A stretch of DNA of 64,000 bases from Lysinibacillus pakistanensis (GTDB lineage: Bacteria; Bacillota; Bacilli; Bacillales_A; Planococcaceae): assembly GCA_001312325.1 (NCBI GenBank), contig BBDJ01000021.1, forward strand, positions 20,795 to 84,794, given 5' to 3'. The stretch's first letter is position 1, and each line of letters begins with the position of its first letter. A program made the translations under genes and the position numbers. The notes under the pieces were generated by a model. It saw only the letters and a program-made list of their open reading frames with translations, was not told the DNA's origin and made no database searches. Below, piece after piece: positions 30,571 to 43,102 of this stretch.

Positions 30571-30620
30571 AAATAAAACCAGCAACATCGAAATAATCGG
30601 TTATTGCTGGTTTTATTTTT
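30571..30620 (+). terminator. Strong terminator after SLH-like gene
   Basis: AATAAAACCAGCAA pairs with TTGCTGGTTTTATT over an 18-base loop, followed by TTTTG. Confidence 0.9.
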
Positions 30621-31395
30621 GTTTACATAAAATGGAATAATAAAATGTGTTAGAGATATTTAAGTTTTGGATATATAATACTAAATAAATGTAAAATACT
30701 AGCTTAATTAAATTTAGAATATGAGATTTTGTAATAGTTTGGAGAGGTGCGAATGGTAAGCAAACATATTTTTATAGAGAGATTCGCAAGGGAATTTATT
30801 GGGTTATTCATCTTAAGCCACTAGCATTGCATAAATATTAACCGAAATTTCAGTTTTATTTTTTTCTACATTATTAGGAAAAAAACAAAGACAGAGGTAG
30901 TGAACATCCATTTTTTTACTATAAATTTTAACGAGGACAACAGAGATGTGAAATCCCTTATGGTACGCATTTGTACGTACAGTTGAATGAAACCGAAAGT
31001 ATGTGATAAACATGATGTAGCAAACCGACCGTGTAAAAGATAGAGAGGTTAGTTTTTGTAAAAAGAATTCAACTTTCCGATACTTTTCATTTTGATGGAA
31101 ATAAGAGTCCATTAGGATCAGTATAATAGGGGTAAGTAAAAACCACTCATACGTATACGAGTGGCGGATATCTCACCCTATTTTGTTTCCACGTAGTTAA
31201 TTAAAATTACTAATATAAAGTAATTTACATTCCACATTGTTGAAGACTTATAAATATAACATAAATAATGATTGAATAAATAAGAGTTTGATTTTCAAGC
31301 CTTACTTAATATTATGTAATTAATAAATTAATATTGTAAATTCCAACTAAATAGAATATATTGGAATTAGATCATAAAGGAAAGGGGTGGTAAAA
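30621..31395. other. Gene-poor region upstream of the cas operon
   Basis: Nothing convincing is encoded in ~775 bases. A 24-codon frame with its own AGAGGTG site starts at ATG 30753 (MVSKHIFIERFAREF) and may be a gene remnant. A minus-strand open frame at 30813-31112 has no recognisable motif. An inverted repeat lies at 31143-31164. The 200 bases before cas6 are very AT-rich and probably hold the cas promoter. Confidence 0.5.
31143..31164. promoter_or_regulatory. 22-bp imperfect palindrome ahead of cas6
   Basis: CCACTC and GAGTGG flank ATACGTATAC; only two base pairs break the symmetry. There is no T run, so it is more like an operator or a cruciform than a terminator. It stands ~230 bases before the cas6 start. 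Confidence 0.4.
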
Positions 31396-32136
31396 ATGGA
31401 ATTATTGGTAGTTTTCAAAACAAAAAAAGTTGCCGAGACATCATCAGTTTTTGTTTGCGAGTGTTGTAAAGTCGGCTTTATCAAATTCAAATCCTGAAAT
31501 GCAGAAAAAGATGTATCAATATTCGGAGAATCAAGCCAATAAAATGATGCGTCCATTTACGGGAGCTATTTATTTGAATAAGTATATTTTAGAAAACGGA
31601 GAATTCTCAATTCAAGGAGATGTGCGTCTTACAATGTCCTCTCCAGATGCAGAATTCATGCTTTATCTTTATAACGGTTTTGTTCAACAACAATGTTTTA
31701 AATATCAATCTTACGAACTAACTTTAGAAAAAAATTAAAATACTTCCACAAAAGCTACCAAAGTCAAATACAGTCCTAATGAAAACTAATTCACCGCTTA
31801 TTGTGAAAAATTCTTTAGGGAAATATCTAGAGATTGACGATTCGACATATGTAACAGAATTAAATTATGCTGCAAATGAATGCATGAAATCCATCATGGG
31901 CCGATCATTATATGAACCGATAGCTTTTACACCGATTACAATGCGAAAAAAAAGTTGTGCAATTAAAGCACGATAAGTTTGCAAAGTTAAATGATAAAGG
32001 AATTTTGTATATGAATGCCCATGAAGGTAACTTTATATTAGAGGGGCATCCAGAAGATTTATCTATACTTACACAGGCTGGATTGGGATTCAGGAGAGCT
32101 TTATTCTTTGGACATATCGAAATGATCAATGAATAG
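31396..32136 (+). CDS. cas6: CRISPR repeat endonuclease Cas6
   Basis: Cas6 cuts the pre-crRNA inside each repeat. The ~245-residue protein shows two RAMP-like halves: MRPFTGAIYLNKYILENG and LTMSSPDAEFMLYLYNG, then SPLIVKNSLGKY, and the C-terminal glycine-rich loop AGLGFRRALFFGHIEMI, the hallmark of the family. Shifts occur at A7 (~31423-31429), near 31735, and in the A8 run around 31948-31955. The start ATG 31396 has AAGGGGTGG upstream. It is the first gene of the type I-B cas cluster; 12 bases separate it from cas8. Confidence 0.88.
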
Positions 32137-32148
32137 GAGGTGAGAGAT

Positions 32149-33844
32149 ATGATTGAATTGCAATTAGACGACGTGCTTTACAACAGTGGAATATTGGGAC
32201 TTTGTAGAGTATTTGACTTTGTAAAGCTACCGTACGATTCAGATGGACAAACCGTAACATTTCCTGAAAGTAACTTGAGCAATTTTGAAGAACATTATTT
32301 CGCATCGCTTGTTGACCTTTATGGTTCTGAAACTAGTTATTATAAAATGGTAAATACCTATAGTAAACAGTTTGTTAAAAAAATGTATAAAGGGGATAAC
32401 CGAAGAAAAGGAGCTAGAACAATTTAATACACTTATAGACAACATGAAAAGATGGCTCACTTCAAATAGTTATAAAAATGTTTATCCCTTTTTAACGGAA
32501 ATCTCCTATGATTTTGAAGCTTCAGCAAAGGCGTTTAAAAAAAGTAAATAAGAAGAAAAAAAGAAACGCTCGAAGATGTGCAACCACAAGTCACTGCAAT
32601 GGCACAAGAATTATTAGAGTGCCTATCATTTTTAGAACATGAGCAAGCTAAACGCTATATTGTACCACGTATTCTCAGTTATCAAGTAATTCAAGGTTTC
32701 TGGTCAAATGTATCGCTACTAAATAGTAATGCTAGTAAAAAAAGATTTGTATGTAGAATATGATAATTATTTTATTCGGGCAGCTAAGAACTATTTAGAA
32801 ACGAAAAACGATGAAAAGAAATATGCCAAAAGTAAATTAACTTGTGCCTGTTGTGATAATAAAATGAAATCGGCAACAGAAGCGTTTGATTTAACATGGG
32901 TACAAAAAGTTGGGTAGATGCTGCGAGAAAATCCTCACATTATTGGGATCACCAACGTGATATCTTTATCTGTCCTATTTGTAATATTGTGTATAGCTGT
33001 ATACCACTAGGATTTACTTTGGTAAGAGGGGCTGGATTGTTTATAAATAATAACCGTTCTATAGACGATTTAGTTTCAGTTAATTCTATATCGTTAAAGG
33101 TTGGAAAAGTAGAAGTGTCAAGAGATGATTTAGAATCAATGGCTTATTATCAACTTCTAGATTTAATGGCACAACAGGCAGAAAACCAAAAGTTATTAGA
33201 AATTGATAACATTCAAATTGTTAAATATGACCGCAATTCAGAGTCGAGACCGTATACATTTAATATGTTATCACGTGAAAAGGCACAACAAATGTATGAT
33301 AGTCGGAAAGATTTTCAGTTCTTAGTAGGGAAATATGTAAAGGAAAATGGAGAGTATGTAAGTCTTTATCAAGAAGTGCTACGACGCTTTTACAATGGAC
33401 AAAGTTTTGCAGATTTACTTTATCGATTAATGCGTCTAGTTATTGATGATGATTTTAAAGGGATGGCTTCTATTCATAAAATACTGAATATTTCGAATAA
33501 TAGATTTAAAGGGAGGGAGCATTTTATGACACAGGAGGAGTTACGTAAAATTCGTATTAGTGGTTATTACCTAAAGCAGGCGTATCGAGGGCAGGAAGCA
33601 AAGCTAAATGCAATTTCATATCGACTATTAAATGCGCTGAAAGTAAAAAAATCCTAATAAATTTATGGATACAATTTTCCAAGCATATAGCTACAAAAAG
33701 AATGAAAAACTATCAATACCAACATTCTTTATTCAAGGGTTAAATGATATAGAAAAATTCCAAACAATCGGTTATGCATTTTTAATAGGTCTAAATGGCT
33801 ATGAAAAATCAGAAGATGAGAAGGAGGATACAACAAATGAATAA
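32149..33844 (+). CDS. cas8b: Type I-B Cascade large subunit Cas8 (Cst1-like)
   Basis: The ~565-residue subunit begins ELQLDDVLYNSGILGLCRVF, contains a zinc-ribbon made of CACCDNK and, further on, FICPICNIVYSCIPLGF, and a helical C-terminal half (DFQFLVGKYVKENGEYVSLY). This is the Cst1/Cas8a1-Cas8b1 pattern. Cas8 recognises the PAM and recruits Cas3. Shifts: ~32390, ~32540, A7 ~32738-32744, ~32910 and A7 ~33647-33653; the last moves the end to KEDTTNE at 33844, so the coding region continues well past the apparent stop at 33655. ATG 32149 has AGGAGG 9 bases before. The end overlaps cas7. Confidence 0.85.
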
Positions 33845-34717
33845 AAAAAGGCTTAACATTAAGTATCATTTTTGAAGCAGAGAGTGCGAACTATGGTGAG
33901 GGGTAGGTAACGTAACTTCGCTCAAAAAGATTTCACGTGGAGACCATGAAATGTATACATACCTTTCTCGTCAAGCGCTTCGCTACAACATTGTCGATCA
34001 AATGGAAGTTAATAATACGCCATTAGGAGTAGATGGCAGTGTAATTCAATTCCATCCCGAAGCAACAATTGCAGACTATGCTGAGATTGATTTATTTGGT
34101 TATATGAAAACGGTCAAACCTACTAAGACACGTGCAGCTGTGGTAAGGCTATCAAATGCAGTAGCACTTGAAAGCTATAATACAGATCTTGAGTTTTTAA
34201 CGAATAAAGGGTTATTTGATCGTTATAAAGAAGCCACAAATGATGACAATTTAAAAGGTGGAAATATCGCACAAAGTGAAATTCATAAGTCCTTCTATGC
34301 TTACACAGTAACAATTGACTTAGATAAAGTGGGCATAGATGCGAATGATAATATTGAAATTCCACTGGCTGAACGTGCTGAACGTATAACAGCATTACTG
34401 CAATCATTAAAGTTTTTATATCGCGATATTAAAGGTCGTCGTGAGAATTTATCCCCGATATTTGCTATCGGTGGTGTCTATGATTATAAAAATCCGTTTT
34501 TTTTGAAAATCGTTTAAAATTAAAAGAAAATAAACTTGCTGTAGCTACAATTGAAGGTGTATTAGCGCTTGATGAACATGTACAGAAAGAAACACACGTC
34601 GGTTTAGTAAAAGGCCTTTTAGCAAATGATGAAGAAATCGAGCAAGTACTTCAAGCAAAGTCAATGGCTGAATTTTTCAAAGAACTTGAAGCGGCAGTTA
34701 TAAACTACTATCAATAA
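33837..34717 (+). CDS. cas7: Cascade backbone subunit Cas7 (Cst2/DevR type)
   Basis: Starting at ATG 33837 the repaired protein reads GLTLSIIFEAESANYGEG then GNVTSLKKISRGDHEMYTYL and SRQALRYNIVDQM, the characteristic N-terminus of Cst2/DevR. Cas7 polymerises along the crRNA spacer. Shifts: A7 run after ATGAAT, a G run at ~33899-33903 (the apparent in-frame stop GGGTAG disappears with one more G), and T8 at ~34497-34504, after which the end is EAAVINYYQ at 34717. Length ~292 residues is normal. It is located between cas8 and cas5 with 12 bases to cas5. Confidence 0.9.
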
Positions 34718-35465
<748 letters not shown>

Positions 35466-35467
<2 letters not shown>

Positions 35468-35494
35468 GAATGGGAGCTATCCCATTCTTTTTTT
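35466..35494 (+). terminator. Terminator-like hairpin between cas5 and cas3
   Basis: AAGAATGGGA and TCCCATTCTT form a perfect 10-bp stem with a GCTA tetraloop followed by T7. It stands directly after the cas5 stop and 18 bases before cas3, inside an otherwise continuous cas gene series. Confidence 0.9.
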
Positions 35495-35511
35495 AAAAGG
35501 AGATGAGAGAG

Positions 35512-37736
35512 ATGTTTACGGAACTGTTGGCTAAATCAGGGTAGATAAAAATGTAGCGGAGACGATTAGAGAGCATACTGACAAGTTATTAGACAGACAT
35601 AGTAAACTTCAAGAAATATATCCGCATGCATTAAGTAAAGAAGATTGGGCACTTTTAGCAGAAGCTGCCGAATATCATGATGTTGGGAAAGCAAATACCA
35701 AATTTCAAAATAAGTTACGACAAATAGAGAATAAACAATTGGATTTATTAGAAGGTATAGAAGAAGTACCTCATGCCTATTTAAGTTGTGCATATATGCC
35801 ATTGGGGGGTTTGTTAAAAAAAATATAGAAAAGAACAAATTCATATTTTGATGTTAGCCGTATACTATCATCATGAAAGAAGTGAAGAGAGATTAGAAGA
35901 TTGTAAACAAGTAATTGAACAAGATTTGATAAATTATGTTTCGGCATTAAAGGACGAAGGATTTAATGTAAATGAAATACCTAGACATAATTTTGGGAAG
36001 TTCACTGATAAAGAATTCTTACGAGTGCGTAAAAATTTATATCATTTCGTTCGTATTAAAGGATTGTTAAATAAATTGGATTATGCTGCGAGTGGTCATC
36101 TTGATGTAGAAATCGCGCCAGGGGACGTAATCGGTACAGTGGATAAGTATTTTAAATCATTGGGCTATAGAAAAAAACGATTTGCAAGAGTATTTATTTC
36201 AGTATCCAAATGATAATCATGTGGTTATTGCGTCAACAGGGATTGGAAAAACAGAAGGGGCTCTTTACTGGCTAGGACAAGATAAAGGTATTTTTACACT
36301 GCCATTAAAGGTTTCGATAAATGCGATATATGATCGAATTCATAAGGATTTCGGCTATGAGCAAGTTGGGTTACTCCATAGCGATATGCGCGCAGAGTAT
36401 GCAAAACGAGCAGGTGATCAAGATTTAGATTTATTTGCAATAAATCATACGAAACAATTGGCACAGCCATTAACCATTACAACAATTGACCAAGTGATTG
36501 ACTTTGTTGGATTATATCCAGGATTTGAATTAAAATTATCCATTTTTTTCATACAGCAAGTTCATTATTGATGAAATACAAATGTATAGCCCTCGTCTAG
36601 TTGCATTCATTTTAATGGGGTTAAAGTACATTACAGATATGGGTGGAAGATTTTTAATTATGACTGCAACTTTGCCTCCATTGTTTATTGAGGCGATGCA
36701 TAAATTAAAAATCCCTTTTAAGCAACCAGATAATCCATTTTTAAAGTTGAATGAACATGGAAACGTGATGAATCGTCATGTTATACAAATAATAGAACGA
36801 GATCTAACAGTAGAAGAAGTAGTTGCACATTCGCTAAATCAAAAAGTGCTAATTATCGTCAATACAGTTAAGAAAGCACAAGAATTATATGATGCATTTA
36901 TTGATGCGGATTGTGAAGTGAATTTACTTCATAGTCGATTCATCAATAATGATAGATTCGAAAAGGAAAAGTCTATAAAGAAATTAGGTAAAAGAGATTG
37001 TGATGAGACAGGTATTTGGATAACTACTCAATTAGTAGAGGCAAGTGTAGACATTGATTTTGATATTTTATTTACGGAGTTATCGGAAGTGACGGGGCTG
37101 TTCCAACGAATGGGGCGTGTGTATCGTGGACGAGACTATAAAAATACAACACCAAATGTCTATGTATTTACGGGTTATGAATTGCCATCTGGGGTATCTG
37201 AGAGTGATAAGCGATCAGTTGTAGATTATACGATCTATCAAAAATCAAGAGAAGTGTTACTGCAATATAACAACCAACTTCTAAAAGAAAAAAAACAAAA
37301 ATGGATATTATTAATCAAATATATAGCAGAGAAGCGCTTGGTGATAATTGCAGCTATTTAAAAGAATTTGATGTAACCCTAGCACAACTTGAAAATGTTT
37401 TACCATATGAAGAAAAAGAGAAGCCAACATTACGTGATATTGAAAATCAAACGATTATTCCTTTTGCGATATATCAAGAAAAGGAAGATGAAATACAAAA
37501 AAATACAGAAGAATTTGAAAGAGAAGCTGAGTTTGCAACTACGAATAACGCTTCTTAATCAGTTGCAAAATTATACAATATCTATTCCAAAATGGGCGTA
37601 TAAAATGGCTGAAAAGGAATTTAAATATGATGCCATTGCAATTGATAAATATACAAACTATCCAATAATTGCTTTTCGGTATACAAAAGAAAAGGGTCTT
37701 ATTTATGAAATAGAGGAAGGTGCTAATTTCTTATAA
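35512..37736 (+). CDS. cas3: CRISPR helicase-nuclease Cas3 with HD domain
   Basis: This is a ~740-residue fusion. The HD nuclease comes first: EHTDKLLDRH, EYHDVGKAN (HD pair), and AVYYHHERSEERLED. The superfamily-2 helicase follows: ASTGIGKTEGAL (Walker A), IIDEIQMYS (DExH box as DEIQ), TATLPP (motif III), TTQLVEASVDIDFD and LFQRMGRVYRGR (motif VI). Cas3 unwinds and degrades target DNA after Cascade binding. Shifts lie near 35541, A8 ~35817-35824, A7 ~36172-36178, ~36548, A8 ~37289-37296 and ~37530. The start ATG 35512 follows AAAGGAGATGAG. It opens the second half of the locus after the hairpin. Confidence 0.9.
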
Positions 37737-37749
37737 GGGGGACGATGTA

Positions 37750-38265
37750 ATGCAGTGGGATGATTTGAAAGTAACAGGTTTACAAGTGCAATATTTAAAA
37801 GTATGTGAACGAAAGCTATGGCTACATGCTCATCAAATTGGCTTTGAAGATGAATATGACAAAGTACAACAAGGGAAAGTATTACATGAAACATCGTATC
37901 AGCGTAAAAAAATCGAAGGAAGTGCTAATCGATAATTTAATTCAGATAGATTTGATGGATGGTGATTATGTTGGTGAAGTGAAATCCAGTAGTAAGATGA
38001 AGGAGGCTGACCAAGCGCAGTTATTGTACTATTTATTTATACTCGATCAAATGGGCATCCAAAGAAAAGGTAAAATACATTATCCAAAGGAAAAGCGTGT
38101 AGATGAACTCGAATTAACAGAGCAGGATAAGCAAGAAATTCCTAAGTGGCTTGCACAAATTCAAAAAAATCATTCTATTAGAGAAGCCACCGATAAAGAA
38201 AAAAACTTAAATATTGTACGAAATGTGCATACTATTCTTTTTGCTGGGTAGGTGAAGAAGGATGA
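37750..38265 (+). CDS. cas4: CRISPR adaptation exonuclease Cas4
   Basis: The ~171-residue protein has the first iron-sulfur cysteine in KVCERKLWLH, nuclease motifs LIQIDLMDG (Asp) and VGEVKSSSKMKEADQAQLLYYLFIL (E-x-K), and the C-terminal cysteine cluster YCTKCAYYSFCW. The cluster is only seen after repairing an A7 run at ~38204-38210; without this the protein would seem to lack its Fe-S cysteines. A second shift lies at A7 ~37907-37913. Cas4 trims prespacers and helps choose the PAM. The stop overlaps the cas1 start (ATGA). Confidence 0.9.
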
Positions 38266-39250
38266 AAGATTTATATTTATTCAATAATGGAAGATTGCAA
38301 CGCAAAGATTCTACGATTTATTTAGTATTGGAGGATGGCACGAAAAAAAACTGTGCCCATTGAACAAGTAGAAAATTTACATATATTTGCGGAAATGGAC
38401 TTTAATACATCTTTTATTAATTTACTAAACCAAAAAGATGTTAGCCTACATTTCTATAATTATTATGGTTATTATTCTGGAAGTTATGTACCGCGTCGAA
38501 AAAAAGGTATCTGGTTTTGTAGATGTCAATCAAGCAGCACATGTACTTGATTTAAATAAAAGGTTATACATCGGACAACAATTTGTCTATAGTGCCATCC
38601 ATCATATGCTGCGTAATATGCGACGTCACAAAGAAGAAGTCGGGGAATTGATTTCGGAGATTATTGACTTGAAGGAAAAGGTTGCTGATGCACAAGATAT
38701 ACAAACTTTGATGGGCATTGAGGGAAAGGTACGTTATACGTATTACCAAAGTTTTAATCATATTATTAAAAATCCAGATTTTAATTTTAGAAAACGAGAA
38801 AAGCGACCTCCCACAGATCCGATAAATGCATTAATTTCGTATGGGAATAGTTTGATGTACACAGCCGTATTGTCAGAGATGTATAAAACACAATTAAATC
38901 CAACGATTAGTTATTTACATGAACCAGGCTCGCGGCGTTTTTCATTATCTTTAGATTTAGCTGAAATTTTCAAACCTTTACTGATGGACAATCTAATATT
39001 CACATTAATTAATAAGAAGATGATACGTCTTGAACATTTTGAATATGTTGAAGAAAATATTTGCTTTTTAAATGATACAGGACGCAAAATTTTCATAACA
39101 GAATTTGAAAATCGTATGCGCACAACCATAAAGCATCGTAAACTAAATCGTCAAACATCCTATCGATTTTTAATTCGTTTAGAATGTTATAAACTCATCA
39201 AGCATTTAATTGGAGATGAAGATTATAAAGCTTTAAAGGCATGGTGGTAG
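38262..39250 (+). CDS. cas1: CRISPR integrase Cas1
   Basis: The ~330-residue integrase starts KDLYLFNNGRLQRKDSTIYL. The catalytic Glu lies in MGIEGKVRYTYYQSF, the His in YLHEPGSRRFSLSLDLAEIF and the acidic pair follows in the same segment. Shifts at A8 ~38342-38349 and A7 ~38500-38506. Cas1 with Cas2 integrates new spacers at the leader end of the array 446 bases downstream. It overlaps cas4 by 4 bases and is one base from cas2. Confidence 0.93.
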
Positions 39251-39251
39251 A

Positions 39252-39515
39252 ATGTATGTATTAATTGCGTATGATGTGGATGCGAAGCGTGTCGCCAAAG
39301 TGCATAAAGTATTAAAGAAATATTTAACTTGGACGCAAAATTCATTATTTGAAGGTGAAATTACTGAAGGCTTATTAAAGCAATGCATGGCTGAAATTGC
39401 AACAAAAGCAAACCCAGCTGTTGATTCTATTTATGTCTATCGAATTGCGAATCCAAAGCACATTAAAAAGGTAATTTACGGTATTGAGAAAGATTTTGAA
39501 AGTATGTTTTTATAA
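39252..39515 (+). CDS. cas2: CRISPR adaptation protein Cas2
   Basis: This is an intact 87-residue ferredoxin-like protein: YVLIAYDVDAKRVAKVHKVLKKYL carries the conserved D-V after strand 1, and TWTQNSLFEGEIT the Q-x-S-x-F-E-G motif. It forms the Cas1-Cas2 integrase. It is the last cas gene; the CRISPR leader follows directly. Confidence 0.93.
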   Translation: MYVLIAYDVDAKRVAKVHKVLKKYLTWTQNSLFEGEITEGLLKQCMAEIATKANPAVDSIYVYRIANPKHIKKVIYGIEKDFESMFL

Positions 39516-39695
39516 TTTGCAGTGAATCTGTTTTCATATAAAATTTGATTAAAGCTTTATATACCAGGGTTTGGAGTTGTTTTTACATCGATTTGAAAAT
39601 GATTATAAGTGATGTACTGCAAAAATGATAAATGATATAATAAATAAAACTCTCTGAACCTTGGTAATAAAGGTTTTATTAAATGCCTTAGGTGG
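39516..39695 (+). promoter_or_regulatory. CRISPR leader
   Basis: 180 AT-rich bases between cas2 and the first repeat. A TTGAAAATG/TATAAT-like pair (39594 and ~39626) could be the array promoter. AACCTTGGTAATAAAGGTT just before the first repeat forms a short inverted repeat. That the leader is on this side is supported by the conserved repeats here and mutated repeats at the far end. Confidence 0.7.
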
Positions 39696-42600
39696 GTTTT
39701 TCATTAACTAAGTGGAATGTGAATTAGAATTCCAGACATAGCCTAACGACTTAATATACATTTTTCATTAACTAAGTGGAATGTGAATAGTGCTGATGCC
39801 AATTCGCTTTTCCCACTAGCGACATTTTTCATTAACTAAGTGGAATGTGAATACAACGTTGTTAAATCAAGGTTTATAGAATACACAATTTTTCATTAAC
39901 TAAGTGGAATGTGAATTTAAACTTGCGGTAATAAGACATATTAACCTTAACATTTTTCATTAACTAAGTGGAATGTGAATCCGTAAATGGGGCGTTGGAA
40001 GTCGCCTAGAAGTACGTGAATTTTTCATTAACTAAGTGGAATGTGAATGCCTTTATCCCATGTGCAAAATCATTGACTGTCTTAATTTTTCATTAACTAA
40101 GTGGAATGTGAATACGTTTTGGAGATTTAGTTGTATTAAAAGAGGCTTCATTTTTCATTAACTAAGTGGAATGTGAATATATATTTCTTAGTTCTCTGAA
40201 TCTTCTTGCCCTGAAATTTTTCATTAACTAAGTGGAATGTGAATTCTTCATCGATTAACAAATAAGGTTTTGTCCCTAATTTTTCATTAACTAAGTGGAA
40301 TGTGAATATTGAAAATCGAAACAAATAGTTTGACATTATCAAATTTTTCATTAACTAAGTGGAATGTGAATGTTGGTCCGATGATGAGTTTTTTAGCAAC
40401 TTATCTAATTTTTCATTAACTAAGTGGAATGTGAATGTCAAGGGGCTTAGTGAGGTAGTACAAGCGGTATAGTTTTTCATTAACTAAGTGGAATGTGAAT
40501 TCGGCAAAAGATAAGTTTTGGTCCAACTCGGCTCAATCTGTTTTTCATTAACTAAGTGGAATGTGAATCTTGATTAGAGAGGGCGAAAAAGAAGAAACTG
40601 TTTCAGTTTTTCATTAACTAAGTGGAATGTGAATGTTAGTAACAAGGGACGACAGCAAAAGAAAAAAAACTGTTTTTCATTAACTAAGTGGAATGTGAAT
40701 TTTTCAAATGACTTTAAAATGTGGTTACTGGTGAAAGTTTTTCATTAACTAAGTGGAATGTGAATATTGTTGGTGATTTCTCTTACTCTCACTTCAACTA
40801 TGTTTTTCATTAACTAAGTGGAATGTGAATGTAAATGCACCGAGCCAAGCTTTGAAGGCAATTTTGTTTTTCATTAACTAAGTGGAATGTGAATGATGAT
40901 TTAGAGAAATTACATGGTGCAGATTTCTTCGTTTTTCATTAACTAAGTGGAATGTGAATCAATTTCATTCAATGTATACGGAACTTCGCATGATGTTTTT
41001 CATTAACTAAGTGGAATGTGAATACATTTACACAAATTCCTACACAATCTACTAAAAAAAGTTTTTCATTAACTAAGTGGAATGTGAATGTCCATCTAGT
41101 ACTTATAATTGGTATGCGTACGAAGTTTTTCATTAACTAAGTGGAATGTGAATGGTTAAAAGGCTGCTGCAATGATTGCTACAAATAGGTTTTTCATTAA
41201 CTAAGTGGAATGTGAATTATCCAAACGGATATTATCATATGCTTTTCCTCTCGTTTTTCATTAACTAAGTGGAATGTGAATAAGGCATTGATTGTTACGA
41301 ATTATGGCTACATACATGTTTTTCATTAACTAAGTGGAATGTGAATTCCTTATTGACTATCATTGTTGTACCGTCAGCACTGTTTTTCATTAACTAAGTG
41401 GATTGTGAATTTTAATCCTCAGGTAGTTACTACTATTGGTAATGCAGTTTTTCATTAACTAAGTGGAATGTGAATTTTAATGCTGATGATTTTTGCCATT
41501 CAGGAGCTTTGTTTTTCATTAACTAAGTGGAATGTGAATAAAACAAAGAACGCTAGACGTAAAATAAAGCTTGATGTTTTTCATTAACTAAGTGGAATGT
41601 GAATATTAAATTGTCTAATATATTTTTTTTGTTCATAAAAAGGTTTTTCATTAACTAAGTGGAATGTGAATTCATTTAAAGATTACGTTATACAGGCTCG
41701 TTTAATCGTTTTTCATTAACTAAGTGGAATGTGAATACAAGGGTTTAATCCATCTACAGCAAGCATAAGTGGTTTTTCATTAACTAAGTGGAATGTGAAT
41801 TCATCAAATTGGAACTCAAGGACGCAATTTATCGCTGTTTTTCATTAACTAAGTGGAATGTGAATCCAGATACGCTTGAAAGTGTGCTGCGTTCCATTTT
41901 GTTTTTCATTAACTAAGTGGAATGTGAATCTAAAATAAAGGGCGGCATATGTGCAATGCGGCGGGGGTTTTTCATTAACTAAGTGGAATGTGAATCCTAG
42001 TTTTGTACATAACAACCGTCTATACTCGTAATCGTTTTTCATTAACTAAGTGGAATGTGAATACACCAGCTGTCTTGATTCTTTTGATTAACGTATCAGT
42101 TTTCATTAACTAAGTGGAATGTGAATGTATGAAGTAAAGTAAACACCATTACACGTTTAAAGTTTTTCATTAACTAAGTGGAATGTGAATATGATGTCGG
42201 TGGAACTCTTAGACACAGAGGTTTTTGTTTTTCATTAACTAAGTGGAATGTGAATGTCAATGAGATGGTGATAGGATTACTTTTTACATGGGTTTTTCAT
42301 TAACTAAGTGGAATGTGAATTATGGTGTGAGAAAGACTTCATAATCAATATTTGGTTTTTCATTAACTAAGTGGAATGTGAATATAGGTTTAACTGTGGC
42401 AGCTCTAGGTGGTTTATCGTTTTTCATTAACTAAGTGGAGTGTGAATTTAAGAATTATGTTCGATTCCTCTGCGAGCCAAAACGTTTTTCATTAACTAAG
42501 TGGAATGTGAATGTTGCATTAGTAGGTGAAGCATTAACAAGCAATGTAGTTTTTCATTAACTAAGTGGAATGTGAATTTAAAGGTTAAAACAGGATTATT

Positions 42601-43102
42601 CATACCGCTTCCTGTTTTTCATTAACTAAGTGGAATGTGAATAGTATAGCGAGGGTTGGAAACGCACCGATTTCGAGCAGTTTTTCATTAACTAAGTGGA
42701 ATGTGAATTTTTAGTATTGTCAGCAAGCTTTGCTATATTTTGCATGTTTTTCATTAACTAAGTGGAATGTGAATTGACAGTGTGGAAGATTCCTTTTATG
42801 TTCAATTAAGTTTTTCATTAACTAAGTGGAATTTGAATATATTTACACCGAAGCCTTTCATCACTCTACTAGGTGTTTTTCATTAACTAAGTGGAATGTG
42901 AATGACAAATCAGTTGATATGATTCTTTGTGACCTTCCTTGTTTTTCATTAACTAATTGGAATGTGAATGCAGCTTATGATTTTGCCATAATGTTAATGT
43001 CACCAGTGTTTTTCATTAACTAAGTGGAATGTGAATCTGTTCGCACAGTGGTTTTTTTATTTTGATGGATAACGTTTTTCATTAACTAAATGGAATGTGA
43101 AT
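39696..43102 (+). CRISPR. Type I-B CRISPR array, 53 repeats and 52 spacers
   Basis: The repeat is 29 nt, beginning GTTTTTC, with ATTAACTAAGTGG in the middle and ending AATGTGAAT. I counted 53 copies from 39696-39724 to 43074-43102. Spacers are 34-39 nt, mostly 35-36. The start GTTTTT and the end GGAAT-x-GAA resemble other I-B repeats, so transcription is from left to right. Repeats 2-12 (39760 to 40436) have A as first base; repeat 1 and repeats 13-53 have G. Single-base variants are concentrated at the distal end (repeats starting 41382, 42099, 42419, 42810, 42941, 43074). A further strongly degenerate copy may start at 43141. No two spacers seemed identical. Confidence 0.98.

Noticed and set aside
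30813..31112. Minus-strand 99-codon frame before the cas genes
   Set aside because: No ribosome binding site, no recognisable motif, AT-driven composition; could be chance.
40148..42042. Minus-strand open frames with repeated FTFHLVNEK
   Set aside because: These are translations of the CRISPR repeat in the reverse direction, not genes.
42826..43023. Plus-strand open frame in the distal array
   Set aside because: It spans repeats 49-52 and spacers, with no ribosome binding site.
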